Positions 44,553 to 52,680 of a stretch of 64,000 bases of DNA are shown piece after piece. The stretch's first letter is position 1. Each line of letters opens with the position of its first letter. The stretch covers positions 93,012-157,011 of the forward strand of contig NZ_BDBT01000013.1 of the NCBI RefSeq assembly GCF_001613125.1, given 5' to 3'. Position numbers and translations under genes: made by a program. Under the pieces are notes generated by a model that was not told where the DNA came from, made no database searches, and saw only the letters and a list, made by a program, of their open reading frames with translations. The DNA is from Nocardia shimofusensis NBRC 100134. GTDB lineage: Bacteria; Actinomycetota; Actinomycetes; Mycobacteriales; Mycobacteriaceae.

Positions 44553-45533
44553 ATGACGTCCGACACCTCCCGCCCGTCCGACAAGCCCCGCCCGGCCGAT
44601 ATCACCAGGCGCGCCGACGACTTCGACTCCGCCGACCCCGAGCCGACCACGGCGGAGGAAGGCGGACGGGACAGGTCCGTCGGAACGAACGACCGCCGAG
44701 CAGCCGAGCAGCCCGTCGCGCTGCGGGCGCTGCACATCGGCTCCGGCGACCCGCTGCTGTTGCTGCACGGCTTCATGCTCTCGCCGCACTGCTGGGAGCA
44801 GACCGCGACGCTGCTGGGCTCGCACTGCGAGGTGTTCGCCCCCGCGCTGGCCGGACACTGGGGCGGACCGGAAGTCACCGGCGACACCGTCGACATCGCC
44901 GCGCTCGCCGACGAGGTGGAGCGGCAGCTCGACGAGATGGGCTGGCGGACCTGCCATATCGCGGGCAACTCGCTGGGCGCCTGGGTCGGCGTCGAACTGG
45001 CCAGGCGCAACCGGGCCCGCACGCTCACCCTGATCGCGCCTACCGGCGGCTGGAACGTGCCCTCGCTGACCCAGATCCGGGTCGCGCTGAAATTCCTGTC
45101 CCTGGTGCCGCTGGCGCATCTGGGCAGGCGGCTGGCGGGTTTCACCGCGGGCAATCCGTTCGCCCGGCGGGTGGCGTTGTTCGTGGTGGCCAAGAATCCG
45201 GCGGCGGTCTCGCGCCGCGACGCGACGGCCACCATCACCGCGGCGATCAACTGCCGGGCGATGATGCCGCTGATCCGCGGCAGCCTGCGCGCCCCGGTCC
45301 CCGGCGACCTGTCGGAGCTGATGACGCCGGTGCGGCTGCTGCTGGCCGAGTACGACCGGTTCATCCCCAACCGGGTCTACGCGCAGCGATTTCTGAAGGA
45401 GCTGCCCGACTCGGCCGACCGCATCCTGGTCAACCGGGTCGGACATGTCCCCATGCTGGAGGCGCCGGACCGGATCGCCACCCTGATCGCCGAGCACGTC
45501 TACGCCAGCCGCAACAGGCTGCGCGCGGTCTGA
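44553..45533 (+). CDS. Alpha/beta hydrolase
   Basis: 326 residues. After a charged, probably disordered N-terminus of about 60 residues comes an alpha/beta hydrolase core: oxyanion HGFML, nucleophile Ser in AGNSLGAWVG, an acidic residue in LLLAEYDRFIP and His in NRVGHVPMLEAPD. Substrate unknown; ester or C-C bond hydrolysis are possible. ATG 44553 is chosen because AGGAAGGGG lies 8 bases upstream; a GTG nine bases earlier is in frame. A hairpin follows its end. Confidence 0.82.
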   Translation: MTSDTSRPSDKPRPADITRRADDFDSADPEPTTAEEGGRDRSVGTNDRRAAEQPVALRALHIGSGDPLLLLHGFMLSPHCWEQTATLLGSHCEVFAPALAGHWGGPEVTGDTVDIAALADEVERQLDEMGWRTCHIAGNSLGAWVGVELARRNRARTLTLIAPTGGWNVPSLTQIRVALKFLSLVPLAHLGRRLAGFTAGNPFARRVALFVVAKNPAAVSRRDATATITAAINCRAMMPLIRGSLRAPVPGDLSELMTPVRLLLAEYDRFIPNRVYAQRFLKELPDSADRILVNRVGHVPMLEAPDRIATLIAEHVYASRNRLRAV

Positions 45534-45558
45534 CGCGTCCGGCTGTCCTGGAAGAGGA

Positions 45559-45600
45559 CTCGTCGGCTCACCCCGATCGAGATCCGGGTGAGCCGACGAG
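45559..45600. terminator. Bidirectional terminator hairpin
   Basis: CTCGTCGGCTCACCC (45559-45573) and GGGTGAGCCGACGAG (45586-45600) pair perfectly over 15 bases with a 12-base loop. It lies between the stops of the convergent hydrolase (45533) and SDR (45603) genes. Confidence 0.85.
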
Positions 45601-45602
45601 GA

Positions 45603-46454
45603 TCAGGAGCTCGCCTGGTCCTCTTCGCCACGGGCGCGGCGCTCGTAGGCGGCGCGGGCTTCCTGGTCGACGTCACCGAGGAAGGCTTCCTTCATGCCGA
45701 ACTTCTCGCCGAGCGCGTCGAGCAGCTTGTTCGGCACGTAGTACTGCAGGTTCGCCAGCCTGCCCGCCAGTTTGGTGACCGCGACCCTGCGCTGCGGCTT
45801 GACGATGAGCCCGGCGACCGCGTCGGCGATCTCCTCCGGCTCGGCGTTGCGCACGCCTTTGGCGCCCTTGGTGCCCGCGACCAGCTCGGTATTGGTGAAT
45901 GTCGGGGACACCGAGGAGAACTCGAGGCCGGTGCCGCGATACTCGGCGTAGAGCGCGTCGGTCATGGTGAGCACCGCGGCCTTGCTGCCTCCGTAGGTGG
46001 CCAGGCCCGGGGTGGCGAGCACGCCGGCCAGCGAGGCGATGTTGATGACGTGTCCGGAGCCGCGCGGCAGCATCCGCTGGGCCGCCAGCTTGCTGCCGAG
46101 CACCACGCCGTAGATGTTGATGTCGATCATGCGGCGGGTGACGCGGTCGGGCTCCTCGTGGAAGTGGCCGACCGGCATGATGCCCGCGTTGTTGACCAGG
46201 ACATCGATCGGTCCGAGCGTGCGCTCGACCTGATCGAGGAAGGCCTCGAAACTCTCCGGGTCGGTGACGTCGAGCTTGCCGTACACCTCGAGTCCCAGCT
46301 CGGCGCCGGACTCCTTGACCTTGGCCTCGTCGATGTCGCCGATGGCGACCTGCGCGCCGAGGTCACGCAGCTTGCGCGCGGTGGCGAAGCCGATGCCACG
46401 CGCGCCGCCGGTGATGACGACGACCTTGCCCGCGATTCGTGCGGCTGAACTCAT
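45603..46454 (-). CDS. Short-chain dehydrogenase/reductase
   Basis: 283 residues. Classical SDR motifs: NAD(P) site TGGARGIGFATA, NNAGIMPVG, the Ser in INIASLAG and the YGGSK catalytic pair. GDIDE after strand 2 suggests NAD(H) preference. Substrate is probably a hydroxy- or keto-lipid, because it is 30 bp downstream of an acyl-CoA dehydrogenase gene on the same strand and both lie behind a TetR operator. Start at ATG 46454, with GAGAAAGG before it. Confidence 0.88.
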   Translation of the reverse strand: MSSAARIAGKVVVITGGARGIGFATARKLRDLGAQVAIGDIDEAKVKESGAELGLEVYGKLDVTDPESFEAFLDQVERTLGPIDVLVNNAGIMPVGHFHEEPDRVTRRMIDINIYGVVLGSKLAAQRMLPRGSGHVINIASLAGVLATPGLATYGGSKAAVLTMTDALYAEYRGTGLEFSSVSPTFTNTELVAGTKGAKGVRNAEPEEIADAVAGLIVKPQRRVAVTKLAGRLANLQYYVPNKLLDALGEKFGMKEAFLGDVDQEARAAYERRARGEEDQASS

Positions 46455-46484
46455 TGTGTGTGCCTTTCTCAATGCTCGTCGTGC

Positions 46485-47741
46485 TCAGCGGCCGAGCAGG
46501 CCTTTGGCGATGTGGGTCACCTGGATCTCGTTGCTGCCCGCGTAGATCATCAGCGACTTCGCGTCGCGGGCGAGCTGTTCGACGCGGTATTCGCTCATGT
46601 AGCCGTTGCCGCCGAAGAGCTGCACCGCCTCCATGGCGACGTCGGTGGCGGTCTCCGAGGAGTACAGCTTCATCGCCGAGGCCTCGGCCAGCGAGAGCGG
46701 CTTGCCCGCGCGGGTGCGCTCGATGACGTTGAACACCATGTTGCGGACATTGACCCGGGCGATCTCCATCTTTGCCAGCTTGAGCTGCACCAGCTGGAAC
46801 CGGCCGATCTCCTGGCCCCACAGCTTCCGGTTCTTGGCGTAGTCCACGCAGAGCCGGTGGCATTCCTCGATGATGCCCAGTGCCTGGAAGGTGACGCCGA
46901 CGCGCTCGGCGACGAAGTTGGTGCGCGCCGACTCGCGGCCGTCGCCGCCGCGGTGCTCCTCGGTCTCGCCGAGCAGCCGGTCGCGGCCGAGGCGGACGTT
47001 GTCGAAGAACAGCTCACCGGTGGGCGAGCTGTGCAGGCCCATCTTCTTGAACGGCTTGCCCTGGGTGAGGCCCTCCATGCCCTTGTCGAGCACGAAGGTC
47101 AGCACCTTGCGGTCGCGCTTGTCCACGCTCGCGTCGCCCTCGTCGAGCTTGGCGTAGACGACGATGACGTCGGCGAACGGGCCGTTGGTGATGAAGGTCT
47201 TCTGTCCGTTGAGGATGTAGTCCTCGCCGTCGCGGCGGACGTAGGTCTTCATGCCACCGAAAGCGTCGGAGCCGGAGTCGGGTTCGGTGATCGCCCAGGA
47301 GGCGACCTTCTCCATCGTCACCAGCTCGGGCAGCCAGCGCTTCTTCTGCGCCAGCGTGCCGCGCGCCTGGATGGTCGCCGCGCCCAGGCCGGTGCTCACC
47401 CCGAGCGCGCTGACCAGGCCGAGACAGACCCCGGACAGCTCGCTGACCAGCACGGCCATCATCGACTGCTGTTCGGCGTTGGCGGCGGCCGCGCGTTTGC
47501 CCGCCGCTTTGCTCGCCTCGTCGGCCGTGCCGTCGGCCTCGGCTTCTTCGGCGGCCAGCTGCTTTTCCAGCGCGTCGGTGGCCATCGCCGCGATGCCGAA
47601 TTCGGCGAACAGCTTGGTCAGGATGGGGTAGGGCAGCATCTCGCCGCTGTCGAGGGCATCGAGGTTCGGCCGGATCTCCCGGTCGATGAAAGCGCGCACG
47701 GCGTCGCGGACCATCAGATCGGTCTCGGACCATTCGAACAT
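46485..47741 (-). CDS. Acyl-CoA dehydrogenase
   Basis: 418 residues from ATG 47741, after CAGGAGAG. FAD/substrate motifs ITEPDSGSD, FITNGPFAD and the C-terminal QLFGGNGYMSEYRVEQLARD are typical. The segment that usually carries the catalytic Glu reads IYAGSNEIQ, so Ala stands in its place; a Glu in FVAERVGV aligns by eye with the alternative Glu of isovaleryl-CoA dehydrogenase. A charged insertion (AAEEAEADGTADEASKAAG) near residue 65 is unusual. It oxidises an acyl-CoA, substrate unknown; forms an operon with the SDR gene. Confidence 0.88.
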   Translation of the reverse strand: MFEWSETDLMVRDAVRAFIDREIRPNLDALDSGEMLPYPILTKLFAEFGIAAMATDALEKQLAAEEAEADGTADEASKAAGKRAAAANAEQQSMMAVLVSELSGVCLGLVSALGVSTGLGAATIQARGTLAQKKRWLPELVTMEKVASWAITEPDSGSDAFGGMKTYVRRDGEDYILNGQKTFITNGPFADVIVVYAKLDEGDASVDKRDRKVLTFVLDKGMEGLTQGKPFKKMGLHSSPTGELFFDNVRLGRDRLLGETEEHRGGDGRESARTNFVAERVGVTFQALGIIEECHRLCVDYAKNRKLWGQEIGRFQLVQLKLAKMEIARVNVRNMVFNVIERTRAGKPLSLAEASAMKLYSSETATDVAMEAVQLFGGNGYMSEYRVEQLARDAKSLMIYAGSNEIQVTHIAKGLLGR

Positions 47742-47869
47742 CGTCGTTCTCTCCTGTCGCAAATGCCGCCGGCGCAAGGCAGCTCGGCCCGCGGGGCGGG
47801 CGCGCCGGGACCGTGACGGCACCGGATGACCCGGACCACATCGTCCGGTTCGGCGTATCGAGCTGCAAC

Positions 47870-47891
47870 AAACGTACAGAGCTGCATGTAA
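47870..47891. promoter_or_regulatory. 22-bp TetR operator in front of the acyl-CoA dehydrogenase operon
   Basis: AAACGTACA, four bases, TGCATGTAA. It matches at seven of nine positions in each arm the site in front of the neighbouring TetR gene (TTACGTACA, four bases, TGTAGGTAA), with the same 4-base spacer. It lies 129 bp upstream of the acyl-CoA dehydrogenase start. Shared spacing and sequence argue for one regulator. Confidence 0.6.
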
Positions 47892-47951
47892 CTGTGCAAC
47901 GGTTCGCCCGATTCGCCCGGCATTCGCCGAGGCCGGGCGCACCACCGCCGA

Positions 47952-48578
47952 TCAGCCGCCGATCGCCTGCGCGACCATCCGCAGCATCGCCGAGGCGCGC
48001 TGCCAGCGCCGGTGGGCACGTTCGGAGTCGGGGTCACCCCAGGCGGCGATCAGGATGCCGCGCAGGGCGTCCATGGCGGTGAAGACGAAGTCGCGGGCGT
48101 CCTTGCGGCGCACCTCGTCGGGCACGAAGCGCTCCACCGCGGTCAGCACCGCGTTGTTCACGAACGGCTCGACCTGGTCCATCGCCGCGGCCAGCACCGG
48201 GTCGGTGCGACCCGCCACCCACAGTTCCACGGTCGCGACGAACAGCCGGTCCTGGTGCATTTCCCACAGGAAGTCCAAGGTGGCGTCGACGCGTTCGACA
48301 TCCGGCGGCACCTCGGAGATCCCCCGAAGCACCGCCTGCACCCGACGCTGGGCGAGATGATTGATCGCCGCCACCACCAGATCGGTCTTGGACCCGAAGT
48401 GGTGCACCTGCGCGCCGCGCGTGACACCCGCGCGCTCGGCCACCCGAGGCGTGGTCGTGCCCGCGTAGCCGTAGTCGACGAGGCAGTCGATGGTGGCGTC
48501 GAGCAGGCGGGTGCGCATCTCGCTGCTGCGCTGCTCCTGGGTGCGCCGCCGCGGCCTGCCGGACGCGGTCGTGGTCAT
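47952..48578 (-). CDS. TetR-family regulator, likely controller of the adjacent acyl-CoA dehydrogenase operon
   Basis: 208 residues. An Arg-rich start (GRPRRRTQEQRSS) is followed by the helix-turn-helix (TTTPRVAERAGVTRGAQVHHFGSKTDLV). The 22-bp near-palindrome just upstream of its own gene, and a second copy before the acyl-CoA dehydrogenase, suggest autoregulation plus control of the lipid-oxidation operon, perhaps relieved by an acyl-CoA. Same strand as its presumed targets. Confidence 0.87.
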   Translation of the reverse strand: MTTTASGRPRRRTQEQRSSEMRTRLLDATIDCLVDYGYAGTTTPRVAERAGVTRGAQVHHFGSKTDLVVAAINHLAQRRVQAVLRGISEVPPDVERVDATLDFLWEMHQDRLFVATVELWVAGRTDPVLAAAMDQVEPFVNNAVLTAVERFVPDEVRRKDARDFVFTAMDALRGILIAAWGDPDSERAHRRWQRASAMLRMVAQAIGG

Positions 48579-48594
48579 CCGGCGATCCTACAGC

Positions 48595-48616
48595 TTACGT
48601 ACACATCTGTAGGTAA
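48595..48616. promoter_or_regulatory. 22-bp TetR operator upstream of the TetR gene
   Basis: TTACGTACA (48595-48603), CATC, TGTAGGTAA (48608-48616). The arms are reverse complements except for one position. It ends 17 bp before the TetR ATG at 48578, where it would block transcription. Partner of the site at 47870-47891. Confidence 0.68.
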
Positions 48617-48757
48617 ATGCGGTCTCGGACCGGGAAACGGCTCGGGCACCCGTGCCACCGTGTCGACGGTGGGGCGGGTGCCCGGTTCATCCGGCGCCGG
48701 GTCCGTGTGCCCGGCGCCGGCCGGAGCGGGACCGATGAGGGCCGCTCCGTGGTCGGC

Positions 48758-49975
48758 TCAGCGCAGGGCGCGAGCCAGGTTGGTGTCCAGCGCGCCGAGG
48801 AATTCCTCGGTGCTCAGGTACCCCTGATCCCCGCCGACGAGCAGCGCGAGGTCCTTGGTCATCTGGCCGCCCTCGACGGTCTTGATGACGACATCCTCGA
48901 GGGTCTGCGCGAAGCCGATCACCTCGGGGGTGTTGTCCAGCTTGCCGCGATGCTCGAGGCCACGCGTCCAGGCGAAGATCGACGCGATCGGGTTGGTCGA
49001 GGTCGGCTTGCCCTGCTGGTGCTGGCGGTAGTGCCGGGTGACCGTGCCGTGCGCGGCCTCGGCCTCACAGGTGCGGCCGTCCGGGGTCAGCAGCACCGAG
49101 GTCATCAGACCCAGCGAGCCGAATCCCTGCGCGACGGTGTCGGACTGCACGTCGCCGTCGTAGTTCTTGCAGGCCCAGACGTAGCCGCCCTCCCACTTCA
49201 TGGAGGAGGCGACCATGTCGTCGATCAGCCGGTGCTCGTAGGTCAGGCCGGCCGCGTCGAACTGGCTCTTGAACTCGGCGTCGAACACCTCCTGGAAGGT
49301 GTCCTTGAACATGCCGTCGTACGCCTTGAGGATGGTGTTCTTCGTCGACATGTACACCGGGTAGTTCTGCTGCAGGCCGTAGTTGAACGAGGCCCGCGCG
49401 AAGTCCTCGATGGACTTGCGGAAGTTGTACATGCCCATCACGACGCCGCCGTCCTCGGGCATCTTCACGACCTCGTGCACGATCGGCTCGCTGCCGTCGT
49501 CGGGGGTGAAGGTGAGGGTGACGGTGCCGGCCTGGAAGACCTTGAAGTCGGTGGCGCGGTACTGGTCGCCGAAGGCGTGGCGGCCGATGATGATCGGCTT
49601 GGTCCAGCCCGGAACCAGACGCGGGACGTTGGAGATGATGATCGGGGCGCGGAAGATCGTGCCGCCGAGAATGTTGCGGATCGTGCCGTTGGGCGAGCGC
49701 CACATCTTCTTGAGGCCGAATTCCTTGACGCGAGCCTCGTCGGGGGTGATCGTGGCGCACTTGACGCCGACGCCGTGACGCTTGATGGCCTCGGCCGCGT
49801 CGATGGTGACCTGGTCGTCGGTCTTGTCGCGGTACTCGATGCCCAGGTCGTAGTACTCGAGGTTCACATCGAGGTACGGGTGGATCAGCTTGTCCTTGAT
49901 GAACTGCCAGATGATCCGGGTCATCTCATCACCGTCGAGTTCGACGACGGTGCCTTCAACCTTGATCTTGGACAT
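48758..49975 (-). CDS. icd: NADP-dependent isocitrate dehydrogenase (homodimeric type)
   Basis: 405 residues. The eukaryote-like dimeric ICDH sequence is clear: VELDGDEMTRIIW, the substrate loop SPNGTIRNILGGTIFR, and NYDGDVQSDTVAQGFGSLGLMTS with the metal-binding Asp residues, and AAHGTVTRHYRQHQQG in the coenzyme site. It converts isocitrate to 2-oxoglutarate with NADPH formation. Corresponds to Rv3339c; divergent from metX. Confidence 0.97.
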   Translation of the reverse strand: MSKIKVEGTVVELDGDEMTRIIWQFIKDKLIHPYLDVNLEYYDLGIEYRDKTDDQVTIDAAEAIKRHGVGVKCATITPDEARVKEFGLKKMWRSPNGTIRNILGGTIFRAPIIISNVPRLVPGWTKPIIIGRHAFGDQYRATDFKVFQAGTVTLTFTPDDGSEPIVHEVVKMPEDGGVVMGMYNFRKSIEDFARASFNYGLQQNYPVYMSTKNTILKAYDGMFKDTFQEVFDAEFKSQFDAAGLTYEHRLIDDMVASSMKWEGGYVWACKNYDGDVQSDTVAQGFGSLGLMTSVLLTPDGRTCEAEAAHGTVTRHYRQHQQGKPTSTNPIASIFAWTRGLEHRGKLDNTPEVIGFAQTLEDVVIKTVEGGQMTKDLALLVGGDQGYLSTEEFLGALDTNLARALR

Positions 49976-50270
49976 GGATCTTCGTGTCCTCCTAGGATGG
50001 TGCCCTCATTGCACGGCCAGGCGAACACGCTTGTGAGCGGACCCCAGCTGTTCAACAGACAACGTATATGCCCCGCCTTGTCTGCGGGACACGTGGTGCA
50101 AACAAGACGAGCGTACTGCTTCCGGGAGTCTCACCGCGCGGGGAGGGGGCTTTGTGCGGACACTGTGACGGTTACCGGCAAGTAGCTTCGAGGTGATTCA
50201 GCACACATCGTCCATGATGGCACCCAGGGGTGGATTTCGGCCGCGAACCGATTGCCCGTTACCATGACGA
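49976..50270. promoter_or_regulatory. icd upstream region
   Basis: 295 bp without a gene, before the riboswitch. CAGACAA (50056-50062) and TTGTCTG (50078-50084) form a 7-bp inverted repeat around CGTATATG, which may include an icd or metX promoter element. AGGAGG-like TCCTCCTAGG (minus strand sense) lies before the icd start. Confidence 0.4.
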
Positions 50271-50376
50271 TCAGGTCATGAGCGCCAGCGTCAAGCCCCG
50301 GCTCGCTGGTCGGCAACCCTCCAGCCCGCGGTGGGGTGCTCCGGGTGATGACCGGGTTCCCGAAGGACGGGAGCAA
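50271..50376 (+). ncRNA. SAM-IV riboswitch upstream of metX
   Basis: The conserved SAM-IV core is recognised: GTCATGAGCGCCAGCGTCAA, GCCCCGGCTCGCTGGTCGGC, AACCCTCC and GCGGTGGGGTGCTCCGGGTG. P1 is formed by GGTCAT (50274-50279) with ATGACC (50348-50353), and a downstream hairpin (CCCG...CGGG, 50359-50372) follows as in this class. SAM-IV aptamers occur in actinobacteria in front of methionine genes and bind S-adenosylmethionine. The ribosome site AGGAGG at 50385-50390 lies just downstream, so control of translation start is likely. Confidence 0.93.
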
Positions 50377-50399
50377 ACGCCGGCAGGAGGTCGCACGAG

Positions 50400-50420
50400 A
50401 TGAGCGAGTGGTCCACGTGA
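50400..50420 (+). CDS. Six-codon leader ORF between riboswitch and metX
   Basis: ATG at 50400 has the best ribosome site of the region (AGGAGG ending 9 bases upstream) but is out of frame with metX. It reads MSEWST and stops at TGA 50418-50420, which overlaps the metX GTG at 50417 as GTGA. Ribosomes ending here could restart on metX, making the leader the actual target of riboswitch control. Alternatively it is unused and metX starts at GTG 50408. Confidence 0.4.
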   Translation: MSEWST

Positions 50421-51571
50421 CCGTGCGCACCGACCGCCAGCCCTGCCCGCCCGCCACCGGGGCCGCCCTGTTGCCGCCCCCGGACGGCACCCTCGGCGTG
50501 ATCCCCATCGGCGATGTCACGCTGGAGAGCGGCGCCGTCATGCCCGACGTGCGGCTGGCCGTGCAACGCTGGGGCGAACTCTCCCCCGCGCTGGACAATG
50601 TCGTGCTCGTCGAGCACGCGCTCACCGGCGATTCGCACGTCGTCGGCAATCCCGACGCCATCCACAAGCTGCCCGGCTGGTGGGACGGTATGGTCGGTCC
50701 GGGCGCGCCGATGGACACCGGCGAGTGGTGCGTCATCGCCACCAATGTGTTCGGCGGCTGCCAGGGCAGCACCGGCCCCTCCTCCATCGCTCCCGACGGC
50801 AAGCCGTGGGGCTCACGTTTCCCCGCCATTTCCATCCGCGACCAGGTGAGCGCCGAGATCGCGTTGCTCGATCTGCTCGGCGTCGGGCGCCTGGCCTCCG
50901 CCGTCGGCGGCTCCATGGGCGGCATGCGCGTGCTCGAATGGATGGTCGGCGCCCCCGATCGCGTCGCCTCCGCGCTGGTCCTGGCTGTCGGCGCGCGCGC
51001 CACCGCCGATCAGATCGGCACCCAGACCACCCAGATCGCGGCGATCACCTCCGACCCGGACTGGCAGGGCGGCGACTATCACGGCACCGGCCGAGCCCCG
51101 CTGACCGGCATGGGCATCGCCCGCCGCATCGCCCACCTGACCTACCGCACCGAGGGCGAACTCGACGCCCGGTTCGCCAACAAGGCCCAGGACGGCGAGG
51201 ACCCCTACGACGGCGGCCGCTGGGCAGTGCAGAGCTACCTCGACCACCAGGCCGCGAAACTGGCCAAGCGCTTCGATCCGGCCACCTACGTGCTGCTCAC
51301 CGAGGCCATGAACCGCCACGATGTCGGCCGCGGCCGCGGCGGCATCGAAGCCGCCCTCGCCGCCACGCCCATGCCGTGTGTGGTCGGCGGCGTCGACTCC
51401 GACCGCCTGTACCCGCTGTACACCCAGCAGGAACTCGCCGACCTGCTGCCCGGCTGCGACGGTCTCGAGGTCGTGCTCTCCCGCGACGGCCACGACGGTT
51501 TCCTCACCGAGACCGAAGCCGTCGGCGAGCTGCTCGTCGAGACGATGCGATTGGCCCGCGCCAACCGCTGA
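50417..51571 (+). CDS. metX: Homoserine O-acetyltransferase
   Basis: 384 residues from GTG 50417. Alpha/beta-hydrolase acyltransferase: nucleophile Ser166 in VGGSMGGMRVLEW, Asp in GVDSDRLYPLYTQQ, His in SRDGHDGFLTETE. It acetylates homoserine with acetyl-CoA, the first committed step to methionine. The GTG at 50408 is an alternative start. Expression should fall when SAM is high through the SAM-IV element. The sulfhydrylase gene metY, which usually adjoins it in mycobacteria, is not between icd and metX here. Confidence 0.94.
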   Translation: MTVRTDRQPCPPATGAALLPPPDGTLGVIPIGDVTLESGAVMPDVRLAVQRWGELSPALDNVVLVEHALTGDSHVVGNPDAIHKLPGWWDGMVGPGAPMDTGEWCVIATNVFGGCQGSTGPSSIAPDGKPWGSRFPAISIRDQVSAEIALLDLLGVGRLASAVGGSMGGMRVLEWMVGAPDRVASALVLAVGARATADQIGTQTTQIAAITSDPDWQGGDYHGTGRAPLTGMGIARRIAHLTYRTEGELDARFANKAQDGEDPYDGGRWAVQSYLDHQAAKLAKRFDPATYVLLTEAMNRHDVGRGRGGIEAALAATPMPCVVGGVDSDRLYPLYTQQELADLLPGCDGLEVVLSRDGHDGFLTETEAVGELLVETMRLARANR

Positions 51572-51590
51572 GCCCGCTACCGGCCGCCGA

Positions 51591-51905
51591 TCAGCCGACG
51601 CCGAGCGTGTTGATGGTCACCGCGAGGAACACGATCGACGACCCGAGCAGAGTCAGCGCCCCCACGTCGAACGGCTTGCTGCGCACCGCCAGCAACCCCA
51701 CCCGCACGGTCGGCAGGAACAACCGCAAGGCCGCGCCCAACAACGCCGCCCCGCCGAAGATCAGCGCACCGCGTCGCCACCGATCCGAGGCCACGAACAC
51801 GACAGCCACCAGCACCACCAGCACCACCGCCACCATCGGCAGATTCCGGCGCAGGAACCGCCCGGCCCGGCCGCCCTGGGATTCGGTGGAAGCGTCGACG
51901 TCCAT
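51591..51905 (-). CDS. DUF3017 small membrane protein
   Basis: 104 residues with three hydrophobic segments (LPMVAVVLVVLVAVVFVA, ALIFGGAALLGAALRLFL, LLGSSIVFLAVTINTLG). The pattern RRGALIFGGAALLGAALRLFLP is typical of DUF3017 proteins, which in actinobacteria usually accompany folD. Function unknown; it sits convergent to metX with 20 bp between stops. Confidence 0.8.
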   Translation of the reverse strand: MDVDASTESQGGRAGRFLRRNLPMVAVVLVVLVAVVFVASDRWRRGALIFGGAALLGAALRLFLPTVRVGLLAVRSKPFDVGALTLLGSSIVFLAVTINTLGVG

Positions 51906-52203
51906 CACGCCGAAGATTCTTCCAGACGAGGCTTCGTCCCGGCATCGGCGGAACACGGCCCGCGCGCCCGGCCGGTTCCCGCCACCCGCCATCGGCAACG
52001 GCGGCCTCCCCGCGGGGCAGATGCACGTGCGCGGCGCCTGCGCCTGGGAACGCCCCGTCGGCGATCCCCGCCACGGCGACACGGCCATGACCGACATCAT
52101 CATTGTCGAGGTGATCGGTAAGCCCGCGACGGGCAGCTTCGGCTGAGCCTGCGCTGGGCGATCCCGGCGGCCCGGCGGTAGCGCCGCCTGATTGACTTGG
52201 TCG
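51906..52203. other. 298-bp intergenic region
   Basis: Lies between divergent DUF3017 and trmL. I find no gene; short frames (for example a 19-codon ATG frame at 52087) lack ribosome sites. folD, the usual neighbour of DUF3017, is absent and no remnant is recognised. Promoters of both genes must be here. Confidence 0.5.
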
Positions 52204-52668
52204 GTGTTCCATCTGATGTTCCACGAGCCGTGCATTCCCCCGAACACCGGCAACGCGATCCGGATGGTGGCCGGGACCGGATGCGAACTGCACCTGATCG
52301 AGCCGCTCGGCTTCGATCTGTCGGAGGCCAAGCTGCGGCGGGCCGGGCTGGATTACCACGATCTGGCGAGTGTCACCGTGCACGCGAGCCTGGCGGCGGC
52401 GTGGGCGGCGCTGGCGCCGCGGCGGGTGTTCGCGTTCACCACCTCGGGGACCTCCCGGTACACCGATATCGCCTACGAGGCGGGTGACGTGCTGTTGTTC
52501 GGGACCGAACCGACGGGCCTGCCCGAGGAGGTGCTGGCCGATCCACACATCACCGAACAGGTGCGGATTCCGATGCTGCCGGGGCGGCGGTCGATGAACC
52601 TGTCCAATGCCGCGGCGGTCACGGTGTACGAGGCGTGGCGGCAGCACGGGTTTCCCGGCGCGGTCTGA
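52204..52668 (+). CDS. trmL: tRNA (cytidine/uridine-34-2'-O)-methyltransferase
   Basis: 154 residues from GTG 52204. SPOUT/TrmL signatures: EPCIPPNTGNAIRMVAGTG, LLFGTEPTGLPEEVL and the knot motif SMNLSNAAAVTVYEAWRQ. It methylates the ribose at the wobble base of certain tRNA-Leu. An in-frame TTG lies 12 bases earlier; the GTG fits the family start. Small monodomain form, as in mycobacterial SpoU Rv3366. Confidence 0.9.
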   Translation: MFHLMFHEPCIPPNTGNAIRMVAGTGCELHLIEPLGFDLSEAKLRRAGLDYHDLASVTVHASLAAAWAALAPRRVFAFTTSGTSRYTDIAYEAGDVLLFGTEPTGLPEEVLADPHITEQVRIPMLPGRRSMNLSNAAAVTVYEAWRQHGFPGAV

Positions 52669-52680
52669 GAGCGGGCTCGA

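Noticed and set aside
50336..50416. metX start within the riboswitch 3' region
   Set aside because: This would translate the aptamer's P1 and 3' hairpin and lacks a ribosome site; GTG 50417 or 50408 are better.
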